Source of the DNA: Actinomycetota bacterium
GTDB lineage: Bacteria > Actinomycetota > Thermoleophilia > Solirubrobacterales > Solirubrobacteraceae
Reading direction: 5' to 3'
DNA length: 12,727 bases
Assembly (NCBI GenBank): GCA_005888335.1
Contig: VAWY01000039.1
Location: forward strand, 1 to 12,727
Shown: positions 5,139 to 12,665 of the stretch, piece after piece
How positions within the stretch are numbered: the first letter of the stretch is position 1
Layout of the letters: each line of letters starts with the position of its first letter
Position numbers and translations under genes: made by a program
The notes under the pieces: model-generated
What the model was told of the DNA's origin: nothing
What the model saw: the letters and a program-made list of their open reading frames with translations, nothing else
Databases searched by the model: none

Positions 5139-6784
5139 CCACGATCGCCGATCGCCCATCCACGCAGACGCTCGCCGACGCGTTCCTGTCCACCGTCGAG
5201 GCGCGCGGCGATGCCCCGGCCTTGCTGGATGCCGACCTGACCGTCGCGCTGTCGTGGCGGGGGTACGGCGAGCAGGCCCGGCGCGCCGCGGCCGGCTTGC
5301 GGGCGCTCGGGCTGCGCCGCGGCGACACGCTGGGGCTGCTGCTGAGCAACCGGCCGGAGTTCCACGTGGCGGACGTTGGGGCGCTCCTGGTCGGCGCGAC
5401 GCCGTTCTCGATGTACAACACCTCGTCGCCGGAGCAGCTCGCGCATCTGGTCACCGACGCCGGCTGCCGGATCGCGGTCACCGAGGCCGGGCTGCTGCCG
5501 CGGCTGCTCGCGGCGCGCGAGATCACCGGCGGGCTGCTCGAGCACGTGATCGTCGTCGACGACGGCGATGACGGCCTGCTGCGCTGGCCCGAGCTTCTCA
5601 CCGGCGGCGACGAGCTCACGGTCGACGTCGCGGCCGGCGCGGCGGAGGACCTCGCGACGATCATCTACACGTCGGGGACGACCGGTCCGCCGAAGGGCGT
5701 GCAGCTCACGCACGCCAACGTCCTGGCGATGGTCGGCGACGTGCGCGGCCTGCTGGGGGTGGCCCCGGAGGGGCGGGCCATCTCCTACCTGCCGATGGCG
5801 CATGTCGCCGAGCGCACGGCGACCCACTACCTCCACATGGCCGTGGGCTTCGGCGTGGTGTGCTGCCCGCGCCCGGGCGACGTGGCCGACCTGCTGCCAC
5901 GCGTGCGCCCCGACTTCTTCTTCTCGCCCCCGCGACTGTGGGAGAAGCTGCGCGCCGGGGTGCTCGCGCGCGTCAGCGCCGAGCAGCTCGCTGAGTCGGA
6001 GCAGGCGTGCGTCGACACCCGCTGGGCGCTTGGGTTCGACCGGCTGCAGGCGGCGATCACCGGCGCGGCGCCGTGCCCGCCGGCGGTGATCGAGTTCTTC
6101 CACTCGATCGGCGTGCCGCTGCGCGAGGTCTACGGGCTGTCGGAGACGACCGGGCTGATCTCGTTCAGCCGGGCCGACGACATCCGTGTCGGCACCGTGG
6201 GCCCGCCGGTGCCGAGCATGGAAGTCCGGCTGGGCGACGACGGCGAGGTGCTGGCGCGCGGGGCGTTGGTGATGGGCGGCTATCGCAACATGCCCGAGCA
6301 GACGGCCGAGATGATCGACGCCGACGGCTGGCTGCACACCGGCGACATCGGTGCGCTGGATGGCGACGGGCACCTGCGGATCGTCGACCGCAAGAAGGAG
6401 CTCATCATCAACGCGTCCGGCAAGAACATGTCGCCGGCGAACATCGAGGCGCGCCTGAAGGAGGCAAGCCCGCTGATCGACCAGGCGTGCGTGATCGGGG
6501 ACGCGCGGCCGTACAACGTCGCGCTGATCGTCTTGGACGGCGAGGCGGCGGCGGCGCTCGGCGAGGTCAGCGAGGAGGATCGGCGCGCCGAGGTGCAGCG
6601 CGCGGTCGACGCGGCCAACGCGAAGCTCGCGCGCGTGGAGCAGATCAAACGCTTTGCGCTGCTGACCGAGGAGTGGCTGCCGGACTCCGACGAGCTGACG
6701 CCGACGATGAAGCTCAAGCGCAAGCCGATCGCGCAGAAGTACGCCGAGCAGATCGAGGAGCTCTACGCGGAGGGCCGGTCGTGA
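5135..6784 (+). CDS. Acyl-CoA synthetase, long-chain (FadD/bubblegum-like) type
   Basis: This 549-residue adenylate-forming enzyme joins a carboxylic acid to CoA through an acyl-AMP. Seen in order are YTSGTTGPPKG (178-188, ATP/phosphate loop), the YGLSETTG core (333-340), GWLHTGDIG (398-406), the hinge VDRKKELIINASGKNMSP (417-433), and a C-terminal PTMKLKR block (523-529) with the catalytic-lysine region. The ISYLPMAHVAER segment and the NASGKNMSPANIE and PTMKLKR blocks are more typical of long-chain and bubblegum-type synthetases than of benzoate or 4-coumarate ligases. A fatty or alkyl-chain acid substrate is therefore more likely than a small aromatic acid, though specificity cannot be proven from motifs. 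It is coupled by 4-base overlaps at both ends (ATGA with the monooxygenase, GTGA with the hydrolase). Confidence 0.93.
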   Translation: MTTIADRPSTQTLADAFLSTVEARGDAPALLDADLTVALSWRGYGEQARRAAAGLRALGLRRGDTLGLLLSNRPEFHVADVGALLVGATPFSMYNTSSPEQLAHLVTDAGCRIAVTEAGLLPRLLAAREITGGLLEHVIVVDDGDDGLLRWPELLTGGDELTVDVAAGAAEDLATIIYTSGTTGPPKGVQLTHANVLAMVGDVRGLLGVAPEGRAISYLPMAHVAERTATHYLHMAVGFGVVCCPRPGDVADLLPRVRPDFFFSPPRLWEKLRAGVLARVSAEQLAESEQACVDTRWALGFDRLQAAITGAAPCPPAVIEFFHSIGVPLREVYGLSETTGLISFSRADDIRVGTVGPPVPSMEVRLGDDGEVLARGALVMGGYRNMPEQTAEMIDADGWLHTGDIGALDGDGHLRIVDRKKELIINASGKNMSPANIEARLKEASPLIDQACVIGDARPYNVALIVLDGEAAAALGEVSEEDRRAEVQRAVDAANAKLARVEQIKRFALLTEEWLPDSDELTPTMKLKRKPIAQKYAEQIEELYAEGRS

Positions 6785-7707
6785 GGATGGTCAGCTTCAG
6801 CACCAACGGCGACGCCGCCCGTGCGGGCGTGGTCGTCGGCGAGGAGGTCGTCGCGCTCGGCGACATCGATGGCGCCCCGGCGGACGTGGTCAAGCTGCTT
6901 GCGGCCGGCCCGGAGGTGATGGCCGACGTCGCGGGTAAGGCGCCGGCGGCTGCGCGGCGCTCGCCTCTGCCCGACGTCACGCTCCACGCGCCGGTCGCAC
7001 GGCCGTCGAAGTACCTGGCGATCGGGTTCAACTACACCTCGCACCTGCGCGAGATCCAGGAGGCCGCGGCGCGCCCCGAGTTCGCCGAGGCGGCGGAGCG
7101 CTTCGGGCACCTGCGCCAGGCCTACCCGGACCCGCAGCTGCCGACGTTCTTCAACAAGCAGGTGTCGTGCATCACCGGTCCGTTTGACCCGATCCTCGCG
7201 CCGGCGGACTCCGACCGGCTCGACTACGAGGGCGAGCTGGTGGTCGTGATCGGTCGCCGCACCCGGCGCGTGGAGGCGTCGGACGCGATGCGCGCCGTGG
7301 CCGGCTACGTGGTCGGCAACGACGTCTCGGTGCGCGACTGGCAGCAGGACACGCCGACGATGTGGCCGGGCAAGAGCTTTGACACCCACGGCCCGCTCGG
7401 TCCCTGGATCGTCACCGCCGACGAGCTCGACGCCGCCGACCTGCGCATCCGCACGTGGGTCGACGGCGAGCTGCGCCAGGACGGCTCGACCGCCGAGATG
7501 GTCACCGGCATCGCCGAGATGATCGCCGCGCTGTCGCGCGTGTGCACGCTGGAGCCCGGGGACCTGATCGCCACCGGCACGCCCGGCGGCGTCGGTCTCT
7601 TCACCGGCGGGCTGCTGCGGCCCGGACAGCGCGTCCGCATCGAGATCGAGGGCATCGGGACGATCGACAACCCGGTCGTGGCCGAGGCCGAGCAGGAGGA
7701 GAACTAG
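6781..7707 (+). CDS. Fumarylacetoacetate hydrolase-family protein, GTG start
   Basis: This 308-residue metal-dependent hydrolase belongs to the FAH/HpcE superfamily, which cleaves C-C bonds in 1,3-diketo or oxo-dienoate acids, or decarboxylates or isomerises ring-cleavage products. The fold's metal ligands are visible as Glu150 and Glu152 (DYEGELVVVIG) and Asp181 (GNDVSVRDWQ). Other family segments are YLAIGFNYTSH (78-88), FFNKQ (123-127) and IATGTPGGVG near the C-terminus. GTG at 6781 is chosen because it gives a 4-base GTGA overlap and has GGAGGG 6 bases upstream. The ATG at 6787 is the alternative and would shorten the protein by 2 residues. Next to an extradiol dioxygenase gene, it most likely processes the ring-fission product. 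Confidence 0.92.
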   Translation: MRMVSFSTNGDAARAGVVVGEEVVALGDIDGAPADVVKLLAAGPEVMADVAGKAPAAARRSPLPDVTLHAPVARPSKYLAIGFNYTSHLREIQEAAARPEFAEAAERFGHLRQAYPDPQLPTFFNKQVSCITGPFDPILAPADSDRLDYEGELVVVIGRRTRRVEASDAMRAVAGYVVGNDVSVRDWQQDTPTMWPGKSFDTHGPLGPWIVTADELDAADLRIRTWVDGELRQDGSTAEMVTGIAEMIAALSRVCTLEPGDLIATGTPGGVGLFTGGLLRPGQRVRIEIEGIGTIDNPVVAEAEQEEN

Positions 7708-7709
7708 GG

Positions 7710-8576
7710 ATGGTCACCCGTATCGGTCACGTCGGCCTGCACGTCAAGGACGTCGATCGCTCCGCGGACTTCCTCGAGCAGGTGCTCGGGCTGCGGGTCA
7801 GCGAGCGCGCCGGCGGCCGCGCCTACCTGACGTCCAACGGCCGTCATCACGAGGTCGTGCTCATCCAGTCCAAGGACCGCGGCTATGACCACGTCGGCCT
7901 GGAGGTCGCCGACCGCCAGGCGCTCGAGTCGGCCGAGCGCGCGCTGCGCTCCGCAGGCGCGCGCGTGGTCGGCTACGAGGAGGAGCCCGGGATCGATCGC
8001 GCGCTGCGCGTCGTGATCACCGGCGGGCACGTGTTCAAGCTCTTCTGCGGCATGGAGCACCATGGCGGCCCGGTCGGCGACGGGGATCGGGCGGTCAAGT
8101 TCGAGCACGTCTCGCTCAACGTCCGCGACATGGCCGGCGTCGAGCGCGTGCTCGAGCAGCTCGGCTTTCGCCTCTCCGACCGCGTCGGCAAGATCCTCGC
8201 CTGGTGGCGCTGCGACGCCGACCACCACGGCGTCGCGCTGTCGCGCTACCCGCGCACCAAGCTGCACCACTACGCGTGGACGTTCGAGGACGTCGCCGCG
8301 CTGACGCGCGTCGCCGACCGTGCCGCGGCCGCCGGGCACCCGCTGCTGTATGGCCTCGGCCGCCACGGCCCCGGCAACAACCACCACATCTACTTCCGCG
8401 ACGTCGACGGGTTCGTGGTCGAAGGCTGCTCCGAGCTGGCGCAGATCGGCCCCGACAGCACCTACGAGCTCGGGCGCAAGTGGAAGATTCGCGACACCAA
8501 CCTGTGGGGTCCCCAGGCGCCGCTCCCGTTCATCCGGGCCGGGGTGCCGATCGCCCGCTCGGCGCGGAGGGCATGA
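7710..8576 (+). CDS. Two-domain extradiol (catechol 2,3-) dioxygenase, VOC superfamily
   Basis: This 288-residue type I extradiol dioxygenase has two glyoxalase-like modules (about residues 1-118 and 128-250). By alignment of motifs, the Fe(II) ligands expected in the second module are His133 (FEHVSLNV), His187 (LHHYAWTF) and Glu238 (DVDGFVVEG). The GRHGPGNNHHIYFRDVDG segment (217-234) is the signature of catechol-cleaving members and includes a candidate acid-base His near 225-226. The expected reaction opens a catechol next to the diol using O2. An intact facial triad argues for an active enzyme rather than a binding protein. It starts 2 bases after the hydrolase gene, with GGAGG 10 bases upstream of the ATG. 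The natural catechol is unknown. The large-substrate enzymes BphC and HsaC share this architecture. Confidence 0.9.
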   Translation: MVTRIGHVGLHVKDVDRSADFLEQVLGLRVSERAGGRAYLTSNGRHHEVVLIQSKDRGYDHVGLEVADRQALESAERALRSAGARVVGYEEEPGIDRALRVVITGGHVFKLFCGMEHHGGPVGDGDRAVKFEHVSLNVRDMAGVERVLEQLGFRLSDRVGKILAWWRCDADHHGVALSRYPRTKLHHYAWTFEDVAALTRVADRAAAAGHPLLYGLGRHGPGNNHHIYFRDVDGFVVEGCSELAQIGPDSTYELGRKWKIRDTNLWGPQAPLPFIRAGVPIARSARRA

Positions 8577-8577
8577 G

Positions 8578-9411
8578 ATGTCGACCGCCGTGCCGCCGCG
8601 TCCGTCTCAAGCGAGCATGCGCCGCATGCTCGCAGTGCTCGCGCCGATGCGCCGCTGGGTCGACCCGAAGGTCTCCGGGCTCGAGAACCTCCCCAGCGAC
8701 CGCGGCTGCCTGATCGTCGGCAACCACTCGCTCTACGGCGTCTACGACCTGCTGATCGCGACCGAGCTGTACCGCCGGACCGGCGTGATCGCCCGCGGGC
8801 TGTTCGACCACGACCACCTGCGCATCCCGGTGTGGCGGGACGCCCTGCGGGCGATCGGCGGGGTCCACGGAACGCGCGAGAACTGCGCCGAGCTCATGCG
8901 CCAAGGCGAGGTGATCGCCGTCTTCCCCGGCGGCGCCCGCGAGGTCTGGAAGAAGCCCGGCCAGCGCTACCAGCTGTTGTGGGGCGAGCGCCTGGGCTTC
9001 GCCCGCATGGCGATCCAGCACGGCTACCCGATCGTGCCGCTCTCCCAGCTCGGCGCCGACGAGACCTACGACATCCACTTCGACGTCGACCACCCGCTCG
9101 CCGGCCCCTACCGCGCGGCCGTCGACCGGCTCGGCTTGCGCCGCGACAACGTCCCGTCCTTCGGCCTCGGGTGGGGCCCCACGCCGCTGCCCCGCTCTCA
9201 GGACGCCTACCTGCACTTCCACCGCCCGATCGAAACCGAGCGACTCGCCGGCCGCCACGACGACCGCAAGACGCTCGAGAGAGTCCGCGACCAGGTCGCC
9301 GCGGCGATCCAAGACGGCCTGCAGCGGCTCGCGGGCGAACGCGCCCGTCACGGCAACCCGGGCGTCGTCCCTCGCGTGCGCCGGTTCATCACAGGAGGAC
9401 CGCAGCAATGA
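8578..9411 (+). CDS. Lysophospholipid/diacylglycerol-type acyltransferase (PlsC superfamily)
   Basis: This 277-residue membrane-associated acyltransferase moves an acyl group from acyl-CoA to a hydroxyl acceptor. Motifs are NHSLYGVYD (49-57, catalytic His50), IPVWRDALRAIGGVHGTRENC (83-103), FPGGARE (116-122) and HGYPIVPLSQLGAD (148-161). The pattern matches the MGAT/TMEM68-like and phytyl-ester-synthase-like branch. The canonical H-x4-D box is not present: the first acidic residue after His50 is Asp57 (H-x6-D). This spacing looks like a feature of that branch, not damage. The start follows GGAGGG by 6 bases and lies 1 base after the dioxygenase stop. Its place inside a ring-cleavage operon next to an acyl-CoA synthetase suggests the operon also handles an acyl or ester group. 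Confidence 0.88.
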   Translation: MSTAVPPRPSQASMRRMLAVLAPMRRWVDPKVSGLENLPSDRGCLIVGNHSLYGVYDLLIATELYRRTGVIARGLFDHDHLRIPVWRDALRAIGGVHGTRENCAELMRQGEVIAVFPGGAREVWKKPGQRYQLLWGERLGFARMAIQHGYPIVPLSQLGADETYDIHFDVDHPLAGPYRAAVDRLGLRRDNVPSFGLGWGPTPLPRSQDAYLHFHRPIETERLAGRHDDRKTLERVRDQVAAAIQDGLQRLAGERARHGNPGVVPRVRRFITGGPQQ

Positions 9412-9782
9412 CCTCAGAGGAGCACACGGTCAGAGAGTTGTTCAGAGCGACCGACGGCGGCGATCTGGGACGAGTCCTCGAACTGCTCACCGACGACGTC
9501 CACTTCCAGTTCGGCAACGCCGAGCCGGCGGTCGGCCACGACGGCTTCGCCGCCACGGCCGCCAACCTCCAGACCGTGGTCGCCGGCATCTCCCACGACC
9601 TGAACACCGTCTGGACCGTCCAGGACCCACATCCGGCGGTGATCTGCGAGATGAGCGTCACCTACGAACGCCACGACGGCAGCCGCCTGACGCTCCCCTG
9701 CGCGAACGTCTTCCGGCTGCGCGACGGCCGCATCGCCGACTACCGCATCTACATGGACATCAACCCCGTCCTCGCGCCATGA
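9408..9782 (+). CDS. SnoaL-like / NTF2-fold protein
   Basis: This 124-residue protein has the NTF2-like (SnoaL, ketosteroid isomerase-like) pattern. An N-terminal helix pair (TVRELFRATDGGDLGRVLELL) is followed by TDDVHFQFGN, and strands end with CANVFRLRDGRIADYRIYMD, the usual closing pair of the fold. Members are isomerases, cyclases, dehydratases or lone binding domains. No catalytic set can be identified with confidence here, so the reaction is unassigned. In this operon it might isomerise or hydrate an intermediate. The ATG overlaps the acyltransferase stop by 4 bases and has AGGAGG 9 bases upstream. It is probably the last gene of the tight run from P2. Confidence 0.85.
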   Translation: MTSEEHTVRELFRATDGGDLGRVLELLTDDVHFQFGNAEPAVGHDGFAATAANLQTVVAGISHDLNTVWTVQDPHPAVICEMSVTYERHDGSRLTLPCANVFRLRDGRIADYRIYMDINPVLAP

Positions 9783-9832
9783 GCAGCGGCCGGCGCGTCG
9801 AGTCCAACGTCAGCGCCCGCGGCACGGTGTGA
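9779..9832 (+). CDS. Possible 17-codon coupling ORF between SnoaL-like and esterase genes
   Basis: An ATG overlaps the preceding stop by 4 bases (ATGA) and opens a frame encoding MSSGRRVESNVSARGTV. Its TGA at 9830-9832 overlaps the GTG at 9829 proposed for the esterase. The stop-start geometry at both ends would let ribosomes pass from the operon to the esterase, which has no Shine-Dalgarno of its own. The peptide itself resembles nothing known. Chance is a real alternative for so short a frame. Confidence 0.2.
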   Translation: MSSGRRVESNVSARGTV

Positions 9833-11052
9833 CCTCCTCCTCGGCGCTGCTCGGCGTGGGCGTGCTCGCGCTCCTGGGCGCGACGAATGCGCGCCGGGCG
9901 GCGGCCTCGGCGTCCTGGCTCGGGATCGTCCGATGGCCTGCGGCGCTGGCGGCGATCGAGCTGGCGCCCTTGCTCATCGTGCTGAGTCTGGGCGCGGCGA
10001 TATTGCTGGCCGCGCTGGACGGGCTCGAGGGCGCAGCAGGGTGGGGCGGGCTCGGTGCTCTGCTCGTTGCCGACGCCATGACGGTGCCGTCCATGTTGGG
10101 AGCGCGCCGGCTGGTGCTCCACGTCGACGGCCTCGCCCGCCCGTTCGACCCCCGAGAAGCCGCCTCGCGGCACCCGCGCAGCCACGCCGTGCTGCCATTC
10201 CTCATGCTCCGCCGCGCCGGCGTCCAGCGCGTCCGCGGCGTCGTCTACGCGTCGCACGGCGGGAGGGACCTGAAGCTCGACGTGTACCTCCCCGCATCGC
10301 CGGCAAGCGCGCCTCGCCCGGCCATCGTCCAGGTGCACGGCGGCGCGTTCTGCGGCGGCTCACGGCGCGAAGGGATGCCGCTGCTGGCCCATCTGGCCGC
10401 AAACGGCTGGGTCGGCTTCAGCATCGACTACCGGCTCAGCCCGAAGGCGACGTTCCCTGACCATCTCGTCGACGTCAAGCGGGCGATCGCCTGGGTTCGC
10501 GAGCACGCGCCGGCCTACGGCGTCGACGCGTCGTTCATCGCCATCACCGGCGGCTCGGCCGGCGCGACGCTGGCGACGCTCGCCGCGCTGACGGCGGGCG
10601 ACCCGACCCTGCAAGCAGGGTTCGACCGCGCCGACACCTCCGTGGCCGCCCTCGTCGCGCTCTACGGCGCCTACGACCTGCTCGACGAGGAAGGCGCCAA
10701 GCCCGCCTTCGCGATGCGCGCGCTCGAGAGGCTGGTGTTCAAGGCGCGGCGCGCCGAGGCGCCGGCGCTCTTTCGTGCAGCGTCGCCGTTGCACCGCGTC
10801 CATCCGGACGCGCCACCTGCGTTCGTCATCCACGGCGACATCGACACGATCGTCCCCGCCGCGCAGGCCAGGCGGTTCGTCCGCCGGCTGCGCGCCGTCT
10901 CGCGCAACCTCGTCCTGCACACCGAGGTCGCCGGCGGCCACCACGTCTTCGACGCCGTGCCGTCATGGCGCACGATCGCGGTCGTGGAGGCGATCGAGCG
11001 CTTCCTGTGGGCCGTGCGGCACGACACCCTCCGTGCCGGCGCGGCAGCGTAG
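9829..11052 (+). CDS. Membrane-anchored alpha/beta-hydrolase esterase (HSL-like)
   Basis: This 407-residue protein has hydrophobic N-terminal segments (about residues 4-18, 37-64 and 73-90) before a carboxylesterase domain (about 135-398). Visible features are HGGAFCGGS (170-178, oxyanion hole), nucleophile Ser243 in GGSAG (241-245), probable catalytic Asp339 in HGDIDTIVP, and His371 or His372 in GGHHVFD. The HGG box places it with hormone-sensitive-lipase-like or BD-FAE-like esterases. The expected role is hydrolysis of a carboxylic ester at the membrane. The GTG start at 9829 is the best available: the frame is open further upstream but offers no ATG or ribosome binding site, so the true start is uncertain. 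It follows the catabolic operon by 46 bases on the same strand and may release the substrate from an ester. Confidence 0.85.
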   Translation: MTSSSALLGVGVLALLGATNARRAAASASWLGIVRWPAALAAIELAPLLIVLSLGAAILLAALDGLEGAAGWGGLGALLVADAMTVPSMLGARRLVLHVDGLARPFDPREAASRHPRSHAVLPFLMLRRAGVQRVRGVVYASHGGRDLKLDVYLPASPASAPRPAIVQVHGGAFCGGSRREGMPLLAHLAANGWVGFSIDYRLSPKATFPDHLVDVKRAIAWVREHAPAYGVDASFIAITGGSAGATLATLAALTAGDPTLQAGFDRADTSVAALVALYGAYDLLDEEGAKPAFAMRALERLVFKARRAEAPALFRAASPLHRVHPDAPPAFVIHGDIDTIVPAAQARRFVRRLRAVSRNLVLHTEVAGGHHVFDAVPSWRTIAVVEAIERFLWAVRHDTLRAGAAA

Positions 11053-11405
11053 GTCATGCCGTTCATTGAGCTCATCCACGAGGAACACCGGCGAGGAGGG
11101 CCGCGCGGTCGGCGGCCGGGTCGGTCTTGGCGGCGACGATCTCGGCCGGGGTGTGCTCAACCGTTGTCATCTGGCCAGCCAGTCGCAGTCGGTGCTTCGT
11201 CGAGGCCCTCGCTGAGCAGCAGGTTCCGGGATCGGGGCCCTGACCGCCGCGGCACTCGAGTGCGTGCTTGTGGTGCTGCGGATACCGAGCGTCCGCGCGG
11301 CGGAAGGCGCCGCTGACCGCACTCACCAATCGCGTGGGACCGTCTGGAACTCTGACGAGGCGCTGTGGGATAGCAGGGGCGTGCGCGTGGCGCGGCGTCG
11401 ATGAG
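11053..11405. other. Convergent intergenic region, nothing certain
   Basis: About 350 bases separate the convergent esterase and P450 genes. They hold a possible 32-codon minus-strand frame (listed separately) and a perfect 12-base palindrome (GCACTCGAGTGC, 11252-11263). No RNA gene, insertion-sequence end or clear terminator for the esterase is seen. Confidence 0.4.
11072..11170 (-). CDS. Possible short ORF or gene remnant, 32 residues
   Basis: On the minus strand an ATG at 11170 opens a frame with strong third-position G/C bias and ordinary protein composition (starting MTTVEHTPAEIVAAKTDPAA, ending near AALLAGVPRG). There is no Shine-Dalgarno or promoter before it. The frame continues open upstream into sequence that no longer looks coding. 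I recognise no family. It may be the tail of a gene whose front has been lost, or a chance frame. Confidence 0.22.
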   Translation of the reverse strand: MTTVEHTPAEIVAAKTDPAADRAALLAGVPRG

Positions 11406-11423
11406 GCGCCGCCGGTGCGGCGC
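11406..11423 (-). terminator. Hairpin abutting the P450 stop codon, candidate terminator
   Basis: GCGCCGC (11406-11412) and GCGGCGC (11417-11423) form a perfect 7-bp stem around a 4-base loop. In P450 transcript order the hairpin begins at the last base of the stop codon. There is no T-run, so termination is inferred from position and stem strength. Confidence 0.4.
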
Positions 11424-12592
11424 TACGCGGTGAAGCGCGCGTTGAATGACGCAAGCCCCTGGAGCGCGTTGTTGCGCGTGCGCGTGGCGCCCCAGACCTC
11501 GATGCCGTTGACGCGCTCGACCATCGCCGCGAGGAGGGCCTGCATCTCGAGCTTGGCGAGGTGCAGTCCGACGCAGGTGTGCGGGCCGTTGCCCCAGCCG
11601 AGATGGCCGCTGGGGCGATCGAGCCGGAAGCGCTCAGGCTCGGGGAAGCGCGTCTCGTCGAGGTTGGCCGAGGCGTATAGGAGGGCCGCGCGGGTGCCGG
11701 CCGGGATGGTCACGCCGCCCACGTCGACGTCGCGGGTCACGTAGCGGGTGAACAGGCGGACCGGGGAGGCGAGGCGCACGGCCTCGACCACCGCGGCCGC
11801 AATCAGCGAGCGATCGGCGCGCAAGCGCGACCAGCTGTCGGGGTCGCGCCCGAGCTGCCACAGCAGCTCGCTGGCGGCGAGGATCGTGGTGTCGAGGCTG
11901 GGCACGACGAAGTCGAGGACCATCTGCCTGGCTTGGAGGCGGTTCAGCTCGCCGTTGCGGTGCGCCTCGAAGACGGAGGCGGCCCAGCTTCCCGGCCGTA
12001 CGTTGCGCTCGTTGAGACGCAGGGTGTAGAGCAGGAGGCCGATGGCGACCGGCAGTGCGGCGATCGTGCGGCGGTTGAGCGGGCCGGTGCCGTCGAAGAC
12101 GTTCGATGCCCAGCGCAGTGCCTGCTTGGGCGTCACGTTGATCCCGACGAGGTCCGCCACCACGCGGATCGGGAGTGCGCTGGCGAAGTCCGCGCTCCCG
12201 TCGAACGCGGGGCCCGCCAGCAACTCGTCGACGATGCGCCGGGCTTCCTGCTCGACGTGGTCGCGGATCGCCGCCACCGGCCGGGCGCCGAGCGAGCGCA
12301 TCAGCACCCGGCGCTGCGACGTGTGCTGCTCGCCGTCGCTGGAGATCGTGGTGCGCCGGCCGAGCACGTTGGTGATCGGGTTGGCCGCCACTCCGCGGCC
12401 GCTCACGAACACCTCGTCGTTGCGCAGCGCGGCGCGGACGTCGTCGAAACGGCCGATCGCCCACATGCGGTTGCGGGGCAGCCAGACCGCGGGACCGGCC
12501 GCCCGGATCGTCGCGAAGATCGCGGTGGAGTCCTCGAGCGCCTCGCGCGAATAGAGGTCGACGTCGAGCGTCGGGCCGGCGACGTCAGGCAT
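11423..12592 (-). CDS. Cytochrome P450
   Basis: This 389-residue soluble bacterial-type P450 monooxygenase needs a ferredoxin and reductase that are not in the window. Motifs are the C-helix DGEQHTSQRR (86-95, His90 and Arg94 near heme propionates), ExxR as EAVR (270-273), and the heme loop WGNGPHTCVG with Cys340 as axial ligand. The I-helix reads VVPSLDTT (229-236) instead of the usual (A/G)GxxT. The acid-threonine pair is kept, but Pro-Ser replaces the small Ala/Gly-Gly, which may alter the oxygen-binding groove. Trp replaces the first Phe of the heme loop. ATG at 12592 is chosen because it gives a standard N-terminus. A start at 12667 would overlap the divergent gene and add a basic tail. 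There is no Shine-Dalgarno, so a very short leader is likely. Confidence 0.93.
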   Translation of the reverse strand: MPDVAGPTLDVDLYSREALEDSTAIFATIRAAGPAVWLPRNRMWAIGRFDDVRAALRNDEVFVSGRGVAANPITNVLGRRTTISSDGEQHTSQRRVLMRSLGARPVAAIRDHVEQEARRIVDELLAGPAFDGSADFASALPIRVVADLVGINVTPKQALRWASNVFDGTGPLNRRTIAALPVAIGLLLYTLRLNERNVRPGSWAASVFEAHRNGELNRLQARQMVLDFVVPSLDTTILAASELLWQLGRDPDSWSRLRADRSLIAAAVVEAVRLASPVRLFTRYVTRDVDVGGVTIPAGTRAALLYASANLDETRFPEPERFRLDRPSGHLGWGNGPHTCVGLHLAKLEMQALLAAMVERVNGIEVWGATRTRNNALQGLASFNARFTA

Positions 12593-12604
12593 AGCGCGCC
12601 GCGT

Positions 12605-12610
12605 ACTATA
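12605..12610 (-). promoter_or_regulatory. -10 box of the P450 promoter (TATAGT)
   Basis: TATAGT on the minus strand is one base from the TATAAT consensus and ends 12 bases before the P450 ATG, predicting a leader of about 5 bases. No good -35 hexamer sits at the right distance, so activation or an extended contact may be needed. Confidence 0.45.
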
Positions 12611-12626
12611 TAGGCGACCGACAAGT
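12611..12626. promoter_or_regulatory. Putative operator between P450 and TetR genes
   Basis: ACCGACAA (12617-12624) is identical to the core of the P2 operator and shares CCGAC-n-A with P1. It lies just upstream of the P450 -10 box and near the presumed -35 of the TetR gene, so one bound dimer could control both directions. The left arm of the inverted repeat is weak here. Confidence 0.4.
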
Positions 12627-12653
12627 TTTTGCTTGCGATGCCGCCGCTGCCGG

Positions 12654-12659
12654 TACCCT
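12654..12659 (+). promoter_or_regulatory. -10 box of the TetR gene (TACCCT), leaderless geometry
   Basis: TACCCT ends 6 bases before the ATG at 12666, the same spacing as at P1. No Shine-Dalgarno precedes the ATG. The -35 is weak: TTGCTT at 12629-12634 would need a 19-base spacer. Confidence 0.45.
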
Positions 12660-12665
12660 TCGCGC

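Noticed and set aside
4982..6373. Long minus-strand open frame (463 codons) opposite the acyl-CoA synthetase
   Set aside because: It runs antisense to an enzyme with every expected motif, and its product is rich in Arg, Gln and His from reversed GC-rich codons.
11252..11263. Perfect 12-base palindrome GCACTCGAGTGC
   Set aside because: It lies between convergent genes, with no promoter nearby and no second copy seen, so chance is sufficient.
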